From the NCBI GenBank assembly GCA_947503035.1, contig CANNCD010000001.1, forward strand, positions 930,001-994,000: a stretch of DNA of 64,000 nt, read 5' to 3'. The DNA is from an uncultured Halocynthiibacter sp. Lineage in GTDB: Bacteria; Pseudomonadota; Alphaproteobacteria; Rhodobacterales; Rhodobacteraceae. Below are positions 54,458-62,411 of the stretch, piece after piece. The position numbers and the translations under genes were made by a program. The notes below the pieces were generated by a model that worked only from the letters and a program-made list of their open reading frames with translations, was not told the origin of the DNA and searched no databases. Numbering within the stretch: the first letter of the stretch is position 1; each line of letters opens with the position of its first letter.

Positions 54458-54662
54458 TTCGCTTACTCCCCCGTATGGTGTTTTCAAAAATAAAATACAC
54501 GCAAAGCGAAATCTCCCGCAAGATCGAAGTCCCGCGACCACTCATATTTTTTCATTGATTTGAGAATGTTAGTTTGTTTGTTTCTTGCAGAACACTCATA
54601 GTGAGCAAAGCGAGCCACATCCACCTATCCGTAGGACGCCAAGTTCAATCCGAAGAGAAGGT

Positions 54663-54681
54663 TGCTACATTCAGTGCTACA
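54663..54681. promoter_or_regulatory. Right arm-type box pair of the element
   Basis: TGCTACAT (54663-54670) and TGCTACA (54675-54681) are inverted copies of the TGTAGCA boxes next to integrase 1 at the left end. They lie 60 bases inside the right att site, as expected for integrase or excisionase arm sites. Confidence 0.5.
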
Positions 54682-54740
54682 AACATCCAAGGCGCCCCAA
54701 AGTTTGAGCAAAACAATCGCTTTCAGCAAGCCTCGCGCCC

Positions 54741-54769
54741 ATCCATCATCGGCGCAACGGAGAGGCGGG
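54741..54769. repeat. Right attachment site (29-bp direct repeat)
   Basis: Identical to 36832-36860 in dusA. Beyond it the dusA frame continues to an alternative start, so this copy joins the element to the older dusA 5' end. Confidence 0.9.
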
Positions 54770-54809
54770 AATTCCAGTAAATACCTGAATTTACGTCGTT
54801 ATTTTCCAT
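54741..54809 (-). pseudogene. dusA: Stranded 5' fragment of dusA
   Basis: Read on the minus strand from ATG 54809, MENNDVNSGIYWNSRLSVAPMMD gives a plausible DusA N-terminus that breaks off at the repeat. Excision of the element would rejoin it to the dusA body at 36831. It was itself probably supplied by a second element, whose integrase remnant begins 110 bases to the right. Confidence 0.75.
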
Positions 54810-54876
54810 TTCAGCCCTCACATTTCTAGCCGATATTAGGTCCATTTGGGCGTGTTTTTGCCCCATATTCCGTACT

Positions 54877-54918
54877 TGGACAACAAAAGTTGTCCATTTA
54901 ACGAGATTTAGTTGTCCA
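54877..54918. promoter_or_regulatory. GTTGTCCA box cluster near integrase 2
   Basis: TGGACAAC (54877-54884) and GTTGTCCA (54889-54896) form a perfect palindrome around AAAA, and a third GTTGTCCA follows at 54911-54918, two bases before the integrase-2 start. One inverted plus two direct boxes is the same plan as the TGTAGCA boxes before integrase 1. Confidence 0.5.
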
Positions 54919-54920
54919 GC

Positions 54921-55956
54921 ATGGCCCAAATCCAAATTCGTCACCGCAAAGACGGTTCAATAGCATATGTCGCCAAGATTGCCATTCGAAAAAATGGCGT
55001 CTGGGCCCATCGCAAAGCGCGCGGGTTTGCTACGAAATCCACCGCCGCGCATTGCACCGTGTCCCGTTCATAAATAGGCTACAAATCATCCAACACAGGA
55101 AAATGATATGGATATCCCTAAATTCAATCTTGAGCTTGTTCCCCTTTCCGACGAGGCCGAAAAGGTCATGGGATTTCAATGGGCGGACCCTGATGTGGGC
55201 TCCAGATCCAAGCTCGGCGGGCAACCCGAGGGGATCAGCGCCGAAGACGCACCCGTTTGTCCATCTTGCGCTGAGACGATGACATTCCTCTGCCAGATTG
55301 ACTCGGTCGGAGATGACCTTGTCTTTGCCGATGTCGGCATTGTGTATGTCTATATCTGCTTTGGCTGTTTCGAGGCCAAAGCGTTCGTAAACAGCGGATA
55401 AAGCTTGAGCGGCTGGCATAGCGCATTCCCGTTCATGCGCAGGCCATGAAGGACGCGTTTATGGTGTGGAGTCGACTTGGCATCGCCGGCAAATCAAAGA
55501 AACGCGATCGGCGCCCAACATTAGAGGAATTGAACGCCCTTACCGGCCTGTTCAAAGGCAAGCATCGCGCGCGCCCGCGGTCGGCGCCCATGCACTTGAT
55601 TGTCGGGTTCGCGTTGTTTTCCACCCGACGCCAAGAAGAAATCACACGGATCACATGGGACGGGCTAGATCAAGCCCATAGCCGCGTGTTCATCGCCGAT
55701 ATGAAGCATCCCGGCGACAAGGCCGGCAATGACGTCTGGTGCGACCTACACCACAGAAACCTTCAGCGCATCGTTCACCCGCGCCTGCAAGGTTCTAGAA
55801 ATCGAAGATTTAAGGTTCCACGACCTACGCCACAAAGGCGTGACGCGCCTGTTTGAGATGGGCAACACGATCCCACAAGTCGCGGCCGTATCCGGTCACA
55901 GATCCTGGTCATCGCTTCAACGATATAGCCATATCAGGCAATCGGGCGACAAGTAA
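54921..55956 (+). pseudogene. Broken dusA-type integrase (second element)
   Basis: Three pieces match integrase 1 in order. The N-terminal piece (54921-55073, MAQIQIRHRKDGSIAYVAK to KSTAAH) then diverges and stops. A middle piece (about 55417-55740) has RRPTLEELNAL and STRRQEEITRITWDGL. The C-terminal piece in another frame (about 55753-55956) has LRFHDLRHKGVTRLFEMG and SGHRSWSSLQRYSHI. About 140 codons between pieces 1 and 2 are replaced by a small ORF, and about 25 codons plus the frame are lost between 2 and 3. It cannot make a working enzyme. Confidence 0.85.
55108..55401 (+). CDS. Small Cys-motif protein inserted in the integrase remnant
   Basis: This 97-residue protein has an AGGAAA ribosome site before its ATG. 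It contains GSRSKLGGQPEGIS, reminiscent of the KxGGxPxW segment of DUF1963/YwqG-like proteins, and two CxxC pairs (CPSC, CFGC) that may bind zinc. The end (FADVGIVYVYICFGCFEAKAF) also fits that group. It is short for the family, so it may be a stand-alone mini-domain or a fragment. It sits exactly where the integrase middle is missing. Confidence 0.5.
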   Translation: MDIPKFNLELVPLSDEAEKVMGFQWADPDVGSRSKLGGQPEGISAEDAPVCPSCAETMTFLCQIDSVGDDLVFADVGIVYVYICFGCFEAKAFVNSG

Positions 55957-56425
55957 GAAAACTGGACATCGCTAGACGAATTCTGACAGACTAACGGCCC
56001 AAAGCTGCCGTTGTCGTGAACAAAATACTGCGACCGCATCCCGCATAGCGGCCGTTAGCTGCGGCTGCGAGGTAAAAGAGTCATTGAAGGACTGCAACCC
56101 GACCTTGGATTTTCGGTCTTCTCCAACCCAAAATTTACGCGCCTCTGCTGCTGAGGCCTCGCTGCGCCACGGCCAATATCGTCGAAGCAGTCATCGAAAA
56201 CGGCGATTGGACCCCGATCCGAAACCGTATTTTCGCCCCAGACTGTGCCAAGCCGAAGGATGCGGACGAAGCTGCAGTTCATCAATGCACCGAATAGCTT
56301 GGAACATCCGACAGCGTTGCGGTAGTTCCTAGTCTCCTACGAAACAGAGTTTAAAAACGTGCGAGGCCATATTGCCCGAATGATCTGGGCCCGATCAAGT
56401 TCGCCGGACCCAGTGATATCATTCC
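55957..56425. other. Gene-poor gap after the integrase remnant
   Basis: No supported gene in 469 bases. A short open stretch ending near 56296 (reading IVEAVIENGDWTPIRNRIFA) could be the tail of a decayed gene; I cannot assign it. A 19-base sequence shared with 62259-62277 lies at 55994-56012. Confidence 0.4.
55994..56012 (+). repeat. 19-base motif, copy 1
   Basis: acggcccaaagctgccgtt matches 62259-62277 at 18 of 19 positions. Both copies lie just downstream of a decayed integrase. Confidence 0.5.
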
Positions 56426-56593
56426 TTAGCGAAAGATTGCCCAGCACGCCGTCGCCGCCGTGGCCAGCACCAGTCCGGTTGTCGCCATTACCGTACCAGC
56501 CTCAAAACCGTGGACGTGAAGCTGTGCATCAGCGTGCGCAAAAGCAGGACTTGCGAGGAATGAGGCAAGCAATGTCATTGTTGAAGTTTTCAT
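56426..56593 (-). CDS. Tiny exported/membrane protein of the guanidine operon
   Basis: This 55-residue protein has a signal-like start (MKTSTMTLLASFLASPAFAHA), then HADAQLHVHG and a hydrophobic helix (TVMATTGLVLATAATACWAIF). His residues cluster just after the predicted cleavage point. It overlaps the His-rich gene by four bases (ATGA), so it is coupled to it and to gdmH. Similar tiny proteins are seen with other roseobacter operons, but the function is unknown; periplasmic metal capture is a guess. Confidence 0.6.
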   Translation of the reverse strand: MKTSTMTLLASFLASPAFAHADAQLHVHGFEAGTVMATTGLVLATAATACWAIFR

Positions 56594-57042
56594 TGGTCGA
56601 GTTCTTTCTTTTTTGTGAGGAGGAAATCGCGCAGGTCCAAGACTGACTTTTCGTCCATGGAGACATAGATCAGCGACATGTTTGTGCGCTCGCTGATCAT
56701 TTCGCCGGGAAACGGCAAGTAGCTGAGTTCCCGTGAGCCAAAGGACGGAGACGCCGTGCCAACCTGCCATTCTGTCTTTAGCTCTACGTCGATCAGTTTA
56801 AGCGCCTTGGCCCCGCCCTTGGACGGGCGCTCAAAGGGAACGCCTGCCAGTTTCAGGTAGCTTGATTTGTCTTTGGCTTGTACGAACCCATCGATGAACT
56901 GCGCGGCCAGAACCTGTAGATCAGCCGCTTCGTCTTCATTATGCACATGCGAATGAAGGTGATCCGCGTGATCGTGGTTGTGTCCAGCCCCATACGAAGC
57001 GTGGTGGTGGTCGTGTGTATGGTCGTGATCATGTGGCATCAT
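56590..57042 (-). CDS. Histidine-rich protein, candidate nickel handler
   Basis: This 150-residue soluble protein starts MMPHDHDHTHDHHHAS and has 14 His among its first ~35 residues, an obvious metal-binding tail. The remaining ~110 residues form a compact domain (LAAQFIDGFVQAKDKSSYLKL; RELSYLPFPGEMISERTNMSLIYVSMDEKS in pieces) that I do not recognise. It overlaps gdmH by ATGA. GdmH-type enzymes need nickel and are known to use HypA/HypB-like chaperones; none is present here, so this protein may do that job. Function is inferred from context. Confidence 0.7.
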   Translation of the reverse strand: MMPHDHDHTHDHHHASYGAGHNHDHADHLHSHVHNEDEAADLQVLAAQFIDGFVQAKDKSSYLKLAGVPFERPSKGGAKALKLIDVELKTEWQVGTASPSFGSRELSYLPFPGEMISERTNMSLIYVSMDEKSVLDLRDFLLTKKKELDQ

Positions 57043-58310
57043 TCACCTACCTTATGCGGGGCGTCGTTGGACCAACGCTTGCCCTCGTATTCGCCGTGCG
57101 GCAGGGAAACCGGCTTGTCGATATGACGCTTATGCGCGCCAAGCTTGCCGTTCGCCACCATCGCGCCAAGGACATCCACGATCACGCGGGTCCCCAAAAG
57201 AGCTGTGATATCAGATGTGTCGTATGGCGGAGAAACCTCCACCAATTCCATCCCACAGATCCCTTCTGCGGCAATACCAGAGGCCAGCGCCAAGGCTTCG
57301 CGCGGCAGGAAGCCACCCGGCTCGGGCCAGCCGGTGCCTGGAACGAAACCACAGTCGATGCTGTCGATGTCAAAGGACAGATAGACCATGTCGACGTCTT
57401 TCCACGCCATTTCCAACGCCATCTCAATGGTCTTGTCGATGCCCATTTTCTCAACATCGCCCATGGTGATGATGTTTGTGTTGCGTTCACGGGCAACTTT
57501 GACGGCCTCTCGTGGGACCTGCCATCCGCCGATCCCGATTTGGACAAGGTTCGTCGCGGGCACATTCGGCAGGTTCGTTGAATGGAACCACGGCGTTGTG
57601 TGCATCCGTTCATCCAGATCTTTTTCCTGAATGTCGGCGTGACGATCAAAGTGAACGATACCAATTTTCTTGGACGTGCATTCAGCGATGCCGCGCACAC
57701 AGGGGAACCCGATAGAGTGATCGCCGCCAATCATGATCGGCAAGGACCCAGATGAAAACACATGGCTGACACCGCGGCTGATCTGATCAAACGATTTCTC
57801 GATGTTGGCCGGAATGGTAAATACGTCCCCCGCATCACATAGTGTCATCTGTTCGCGCAGATCGACACCGAGTTCATAGTTGTAAGGCGTGTAGAGCGCG
57901 GAGATTTTGCGCAGACCTTGGGGCCCAAAGCGCGTGCCCGGGCGATAGGTCGTCCCACCATCAAACGGGATGCCCAGCACGGTGGCGTCATAATTTGCCA
58001 CTTCTAGTACGTCCTCAACATACGGGGCTTTGAGGAAGGTGTTAATGCCCGCGAAATGCGGCAGCTCGCCGCGCGCAAAGGTAGGGATGGATTTGTCTTC
58101 AATCGTGTCCGCGCCGGTCAGACCCATGCGCAGGGCCCAGCGACGTTCTTCGTCATGGCGGCCCGTCGGCAAATCGGCTTCTTTTTGCATGGCTTTCCAG
58201 CCTGCAAGTTTGGTCAGATCAGGATGGTGATTGCGCTTTTGGGTCGCATTGATGCGCTCTGCCAAATCGCGTGGATGGTGTGACCGTGTTTCTCTCAAAT
58301 TCGAAAACAT
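57039..58310 (-). CDS. gdmH: Guanidine hydrolase (GdmH-type ureohydrolase)
   Basis: This 423-residue member of the arginase/agmatinase superfamily has the GdmH pattern: a long N-terminal extension (about 95 residues before the core), FDRHADIQEKDLDERMHTTPWFH instead of the agmatinase SFDAHxD context, and metal ligands H198, D222, H224, D226, D314 and D316 (GGDHS, FDRHAD, SFDIDSID). GdmH splits guanidine to urea and ammonia with nickel. The guanidine-I riboswitch and transporter upstream strongly support this over agmatinase. No urease genes are in view, so the fate of the urea is not shown here. Confidence 0.88.
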   Translation of the reverse strand: MFSNLRETRSHHPRDLAERINATQKRNHHPDLTKLAGWKAMQKEADLPTGRHDEERRWALRMGLTGADTIEDKSIPTFARGELPHFAGINTFLKAPYVEDVLEVANYDATVLGIPFDGGTTYRPGTRFGPQGLRKISALYTPYNYELGVDLREQMTLCDAGDVFTIPANIEKSFDQISRGVSHVFSSGSLPIMIGGDHSIGFPCVRGIAECTSKKIGIVHFDRHADIQEKDLDERMHTTPWFHSTNLPNVPATNLVQIGIGGWQVPREAVKVARERNTNIITMGDVEKMGIDKTIEMALEMAWKDVDMVYLSFDIDSIDCGFVPGTGWPEPGGFLPREALALASGIAAEGICGMELVEVSPPYDTSDITALLGTRVIVDVLGAMVANGKLGAHKRHIDKPVSLPHGEYEGKRWSNDAPHKVGE

Positions 58311-58402
58311 TTAATGTCTCCTTAGGTATTGCCTCAAACGAGGATAAATTCCGGGCCTTGATGACGTCTGCATAGGGAGCCCGGCGGCCCATACAGTGTT
58401 TG

Positions 58403-59188
58403 TTATTCCGCAGCCAATTGCGTTTGTTCTGCCAAAGAAGGGTAGCGATCTAAGATGTCTTGAAACGGAATTCCGTTGGTGCTTGCATCGAAATCATAGG
58501 TGATAGTCGCGCCATAAAGCCCTGGATCATGGGGGTCCCAACGCGGCTTATCAAAGACCAGAACGCGGTTCCCCAACTTAAATCCTTCATCAAGATCATG
58601 GGTGACCATGAAAACCGTCATGTTGGTCTCATCGCGCAATTCCAACAGGAAATCATGCATTTGCAGTCGCGTTCCGGGATCCAATGCACCAAAGGGCTCG
58701 TCCAAAAGCAGCACGCGCGGTTTGGCTGCCATGGCTTGACCAATCGCAAGGCGCTGCTGCATCCCGCCCGACAAAGATGCAGGGTATTGATCGGCCACGT
58801 GGTTTAGACCGATGCGTTCAAGCATCTCATCGGCAGCTTCGCGCGCCTTGCGACGGGCGGAGCCCGTAAGATATCCGAACCGAGTGGCAAAGCCTGTTCC
58901 CGCGATGATGTTTTCGCGAACGGATAGATGCGGAAAGACGGAGTACTTTTGAAACACAACACCGCGTTCTTGGTTCGGCTCGACCGCAGGTGCCCCGCCG
59001 TCGATGGTAATCTTGCCGCGCGTAGGACGTTCTTGCGCCAACAGCAACCGCAAAAATGTGGACTTGCCACAACCCGATGCACCTACGATGGAAATAAACT
59101 CTCCTTCGTCGAAGGTCACATTCACCCGTTCAATAATCGAACGATCACCATAGGCCTGCCAGATGTCTTCAACTTCTACAAAACTCAT
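58403..59188 (-). CDS. ABC transporter ATPase, NitT/TauT type (guanidine uptake)
   Basis: This 261-residue ABC ATPase has Walker A GASGCGKST, signature LSGGMQQRLAIGQAMA and Walker B VLLLDEPFGALDP, typical of nitrate/taurine-type importers. GGAGG supports the start at 59188, which overlaps the permease stop as ATGA. It lies 92 bases before gdmH on the same transcript. Under guanidine-I riboswitches, this importer type is thought to take up guanidine or related compounds. Confidence 0.92.
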   Translation of the reverse strand: MSFVEVEDIWQAYGDRSIIERVNVTFDEGEFISIVGASGCGKSTFLRLLLAQERPTRGKITIDGGAPAVEPNQERGVVFQKYSVFPHLSVRENIIAGTGFATRFGYLTGSARRKAREAADEMLERIGLNHVADQYPASLSGGMQQRLAIGQAMAAKPRVLLLDEPFGALDPGTRLQMHDFLLELRDETNMTVFMVTHDLDEGFKLGNRVLVFDKPRWDPHDPGLYGATITYDFDASTNGIPFQDILDRYPSLAEQTQLAAE

Positions 59189-59997
59189 AGTCCTGCCTCC
59201 ATCCAAGGAAATGCTTTGCGGGAAATGGTTTTAAGCACCCAGTCCACGGCAAAGGCCAAAACGGTGATCCAGATCACATATGTTAGGATGACATCCATCG
59301 CGAGATATCGGCGCACCAGAAAGATGCGATATCCAAGCCCAACGTTAGATGCGACGGCCTCGGCTGCGATCAAAAACAACCATGCCGAACCTAATGAAAG
59401 GCGCACATTGGCAATCAGGCGCGGCAGGATTTGCGGCAAGGCGACGCGCAACGCGATCACCAATGACGACGCGCCGATGGTTTGCGCTTTGATCAGTTGT
59501 TCCGTCGGGATGTCGAGCACGCGCTGGGACAAATCACGGGTCATAAAGGGAGTGATGCCGATGATGATCAGCACAACTTTTGACAGCTCGCCGAGGCCGA
59601 AGATGATGAACAGGATCGGCAAAAGCGCCAGCGGTGGAACCATCGACAGGATAGACACGAAACTCGAAAGGCTAGACCGCGCGATCGGGAGCAGGCCGAT
59701 GACCATGCCCAAAATCAATGAGATCAGCGCGGAAATGCCAACCCCCATCGATAGTCGGATCAGTGAGGCAAAGGTGTCTTTCCAAAGTAGAATTTCATTT
59801 GAACGCCTGTCGGGTTCAAAGAACAAACGTTGTGCGGTGCTGCCAATGGTGTTGAGCGCGGGCAGAAGTTTGTCCTGCGGATTGGCGGCAAGTCGAATTT
59901 CAGAGCCGACGACATAGGCAATCAATAACAGAAAAAATGGAATCGTCGCGAGCATTATAGCGCTCGGGCGTGACGGGATTTGGTTGATAAGTCTCAT
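59185..59997 (-). CDS. ABC transporter permease, NitT/TauT type (guanidine uptake)
   Basis: This 270-residue membrane subunit has five or six helices and the EAA-type coupling loop around IKAQTIGASSLVIALRVALPQILP. It follows the binding-protein gene after 98 bases and overlaps the ATPase by four bases. Family assignment is firm; substrate comes from the riboswitch and gdmH context. Confidence 0.92.
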   Translation of the reverse strand: MRLINQIPSRPSAIMLATIPFFLLLIAYVVGSEIRLAANPQDKLLPALNTIGSTAQRLFFEPDRRSNEILLWKDTFASLIRLSMGVGISALISLILGMVIGLLPIARSSLSSFVSILSMVPPLALLPILFIIFGLGELSKVVLIIIGITPFMTRDLSQRVLDIPTEQLIKAQTIGASSLVIALRVALPQILPRLIANVRLSLGSAWLFLIAAEAVASNVGLGYRIFLVRRYLAMDVILTYVIWITVLAFAVDWVLKTISRKAFPWMEAGL

Positions 59998-60095
59998 TGG
60001 GCGTCTCCAGTTTGGCGTCAGAAGGGCCGTAATTTTGATGAAATGGTGTGGCGCACCAGAACTGGCGCGCCACGGGTGCTGATAAGAGCGGACAG

Positions 60096-61163
60096 TTACA
60101 AAGCGCCGTCTGCCGCCATTTGCATATAGGTTGCGTCAAAGCGCAGTTTGACGTTGCCCGCCTCACCGGTGATTGTGCCATCAGGATATTCGATGCCAAT
60201 GAAGTCCGCGCTCGGGGCGCCTTCGCCAAGGATACCCTTGTCGTACAGGAATTCGGCGATTGTGGTCATTGTCGTCGGCAACTCGGGCGAAGACGCCTGT
60301 GCCACTGCGGCGGCAGGATCGAAGAACATCTCGGTCGCAGCCAGTTGGGCTTTAAAACCTTCCAGATCAGTGCCAGACGCCTCGGCCATTGCGGTCAAAA
60401 CATCTTCGTCACCTGCTGCCATCAAAGACATAACCTCATACCACGCACCAGCCACGGCCTTGCCAAATGCGGGATTGTCGGCCAGCGTTTCGGTGTTCAC
60501 CACCATAAGATCAAGGATTTCACCCGGGATCATCGAACTGTCGAACAGAACATTCGCATCCGGATTGTTCGTCACGATTTCTGATACGAGCGGGTTCCAA
60601 GTGACCAAGGCTTCCACGTCGTTTGTGGCGTATGCGGCAATCATATCCGCATCCGACGTATTGACCACACCGTCCAAGTCAGGCTCGGACAACCCGACAG
60701 AATCAAGCCCGCGTGCCAGCAGGTAGTGGGAAACGGAAAGTTCAACGAGGTTAACAGATTTGCCTGCGAGGTCCTCAAGGGTTCCCTCACCTTTTAGAAT
60801 GACGGCGTCATTGCCGTTGGAATAGTCACCGACGATCAATGCGGTAGTGTCTACGCCGCTGCCCGATGGAATAGACAGTGTGTCCATGTTGGTCGCAGAC
60901 ACGCCATCAAATGCGCCGGCGGTGTATTGGTTGATAGACTCAACGTAGTCGTTGAACTGCACTATTTCGACGGTGATCCCGTATTCATCGGCCCATTTGT
61001 CCATGATGCCGCTTTCGCCAAGATACCCCCATGGCATCCAGCCAACATAGATAGACCATGCAATTTGGAAATCGGTTTTCTCTTCTGCGGCTGCTGGCAT
61101 TGCTATTGATGCTGCAAGCCCAGCACTGAGCACTGCGGCGGATAGAATGTTCTTATACGTCAT
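60096..61163 (-). CDS. ABC substrate-binding protein, NitT/TauT type (guanidine uptake)
   Basis: This 355-residue periplasmic protein has a signal peptide ending AMPAAAEE (cleavage near 26). The mature start TDFQIAWSIYVGWMPWGYLGESGIMDKWADEYG (in pieces) is characteristic of binding proteins linked to ykkC riboswitches, with several tryptophans likely to form the cation-binding pocket. GGGGAAAG lies before the ATG. It is the first gene after the riboswitch, about 97 bases from it. Confidence 0.92.
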   Translation of the reverse strand: MTYKNILSAAVLSAGLAASIAMPAAAEEKTDFQIAWSIYVGWMPWGYLGESGIMDKWADEYGITVEIVQFNDYVESINQYTAGAFDGVSATNMDTLSIPSGSGVDTTALIVGDYSNGNDAVILKGEGTLEDLAGKSVNLVELSVSHYLLARGLDSVGLSEPDLDGVVNTSDADMIAAYATNDVEALVTWNPLVSEIVTNNPDANVLFDSSMIPGEILDLMVVNTETLADNPAFGKAVAGAWYEVMSLMAAGDEDVLTAMAEASGTDLEGFKAQLAATEMFFDPAAAVAQASSPELPTTMTTIAEFLYDKGILGEGAPSADFIGIEYPDGTITGEAGNVKLRFDATYMQMAADGAL

Positions 61164-61259
61164 GACTTTCCCCGTGGAGCGTCCCGCCTGAGTTATGAAT
61201 TGGTTTTCTCAAGCTGGCGGAACGAAACATAGAGGGCGCTGACAAAACCAAAGCAGTAA

Positions 61260-61363
61260 CCTCCCGGGCTTTTGCCCCGCCGTGTGCCGTAGCGGAATTT
61301 GCCGCCTTGGTGGTACTTCTTGGACCAGACATCGCAGTATTTGCGACCGGAACCCTAAGCACC
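61260..61363 (-). ncRNA. Guanidine-I (ykkC) riboswitch
   Basis: Read on the minus strand from about 61363: CUUAGGGUUCCGGUCGC, then GCGAUGUCUGGUCCAAGA, and at the 3' end the conserved GGCGGGGCAAAAGCCCGGGAGG. These are the P1 start, the ligand-pocket segment and the terminal hairpin of the guanidine-I class. It lies directly before the transporter and gdmH genes, which guanidine binding should switch on. A possible expression platform follows: GTTCCGCC can pair with GGCGGGAC about 40 bases further down, close to the ribosome site. Confidence 0.9.
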
Positions 61364-61826
61364 CTGCACCTCAAGCTGACACTTTACCTCCGACTCGTGG
61401 CAATCAATCCCAATACAATCGCGCCAGAAAAGCTCAAAATTGCAATAAATAGAGGCAATCACCCTCGAAAAGTACGATATTTTAGCAATTTCTTTATAGT
61501 TTTGGCCAAGAGTTGATCTTCTGCGTTTGTCGGTGGCTCACCTCACCATTGCGAAAAGTGACGTCGGCCCGGTCATGGACACATGTCGGTGGCTACGGCG
61601 ATCAAGCACGACAACTGAGGTACCGAAGAGAACTTAAAGCCTTATCCGGCCCAATACGAGGTCTGCCCAAATGTCGGCTCTGGGCCCAAATCCGACCTTG
61701 GGTGCGGCGCGGCATTTTGTGGTATAGTTCAGCGTCAACGTTGGTATGGCGTTGTTGGGGGCGTGGAGGACAGGAGAAACTGTCACGCAAACACCAAACT
61801 TACCGGCAATTCGCGCGCGTCGCCCT
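61364..61826. promoter_or_regulatory. Gap holding the guanidine operon promoter
   Basis: There is no supported gene in ~460 bases. The part next to the riboswitch (61364-61510) is A+T-rich and should contain the minus-strand promoter. The remainder has only spurious frames, probably decayed mobile DNA leading into the integrase remnant. Confidence 0.4.
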
Positions 61827-62236
61827 GTGTGGGACAAGGGGCGCATCGTAGGGCAAAAACGGCCACTGAAGCCCAAAGACCGGTGCGGCTCGAGATTTCT
61901 GAAGGCACCCGCACCTAGGTCTATAAGCGGATGGGAAATCCGTTGATGGTTGGACCCGAATATCTCTCGCCAGGGCGCTTTCACGAACGGCTTCACATCT
62001 CGACGCGCCAGTATGCTCGCATTGTGCGGGATTGGGTTTCGTCCATCGGTTTGGAAGTGACCGCATTTGGCACCCATTCGATGCGGCGCACGAAGGTGAC
62101 CCAAATCTATAAGAAAACGGGCAACTTTCGTGCCGTCCAGCTGCTGTTGGGGCATACGAAGTTGGATAGCACAGTTCGCTATTTGGGTGTTGAACTTGAA
62201 GATGCGCTCGCAATCGCAGAAGCGATCGAAATGTGA
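61827..62236 (+). pseudogene. Decayed tyrosine integrase (different family)
   Basis: An N-terminal piece (VWDKGRIVGQKRPLKPKD, from 61827) is joined after a large deletion to RPVRLEISEGTRT in another frame, then an in-frame break, then a C-terminal piece from ~61931 with LHISTRQYARIVRDWV, THSMRRTKVTQIYKKTGN and LLLGHTKLDSTVRYLG. The last holds the HxxR-like and nucleophile Tyr boxes of a common alphaproteobacterial recombinase, unlike the dusA integrases. Box I arginine is missing. Confidence 0.8.
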
Positions 62237-62258
62237 GTATCTGGGCCGATCGTCACTC

Positions 62259-62277
62259 ACGGCCCAGAGCTGCCGTT
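62259..62277 (+). repeat. 19-base motif, copy 2
   Basis: acggcccagagctgccgtt differs from 55994-56012 by one base. It follows the integrase remnant by 22 bases. Confidence 0.5.
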
Positions 62278-62411
62278 CGCTACGGACCACAATGCCGGAG
62301 GGCAGCTGGCTGACCTCGTTGACATTGGTTATTTGTTTCAATTGGAGAATTCCAAAGTATGACAGTGAGCGGTCTAAAGAATTAAACGCTGAACCGAATA
62401 ACAGCCCATAT

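Larger units (their letters stand above)
36832..54769. mobile_element. dusA-integrated mobilisable element (~17.9 kb) with defence cargo
   Basis: The element is bounded by a perfect 29-bp direct repeat (36832-36860 and 54741-54769) taken from dusA. It encodes a tyrosine integrase next to the left end, a methyltransferase-helicase-GIY-YIG-OLD-like operon, a PemK-like protein, TraD/MobC-like and MobA/MobL mobilisation proteins, KfrA-like and primase replication-type proteins, and two PrtN-type regulators. It has no type IV secretion genes, so it would be mobilisable rather than self-transmissible. Base composition is A+T-richer than the chromosome, except for the relaxase-primase segment. Confidence 0.88.

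Noticed and set aside
57039-58310. Agmatinase call for the ureohydrolase
   Set aside because: The long N-terminal extension, the FDRHAD...DERMHTTPWFH context and the guanidine-I riboswitch fit guanidine hydrolase better.
61634-62341. 235-codon minus-strand frame over the integrase remnant
   Set aside because: It runs antisense to the recombinase pieces, starts without a ribosome site and matches nothing.
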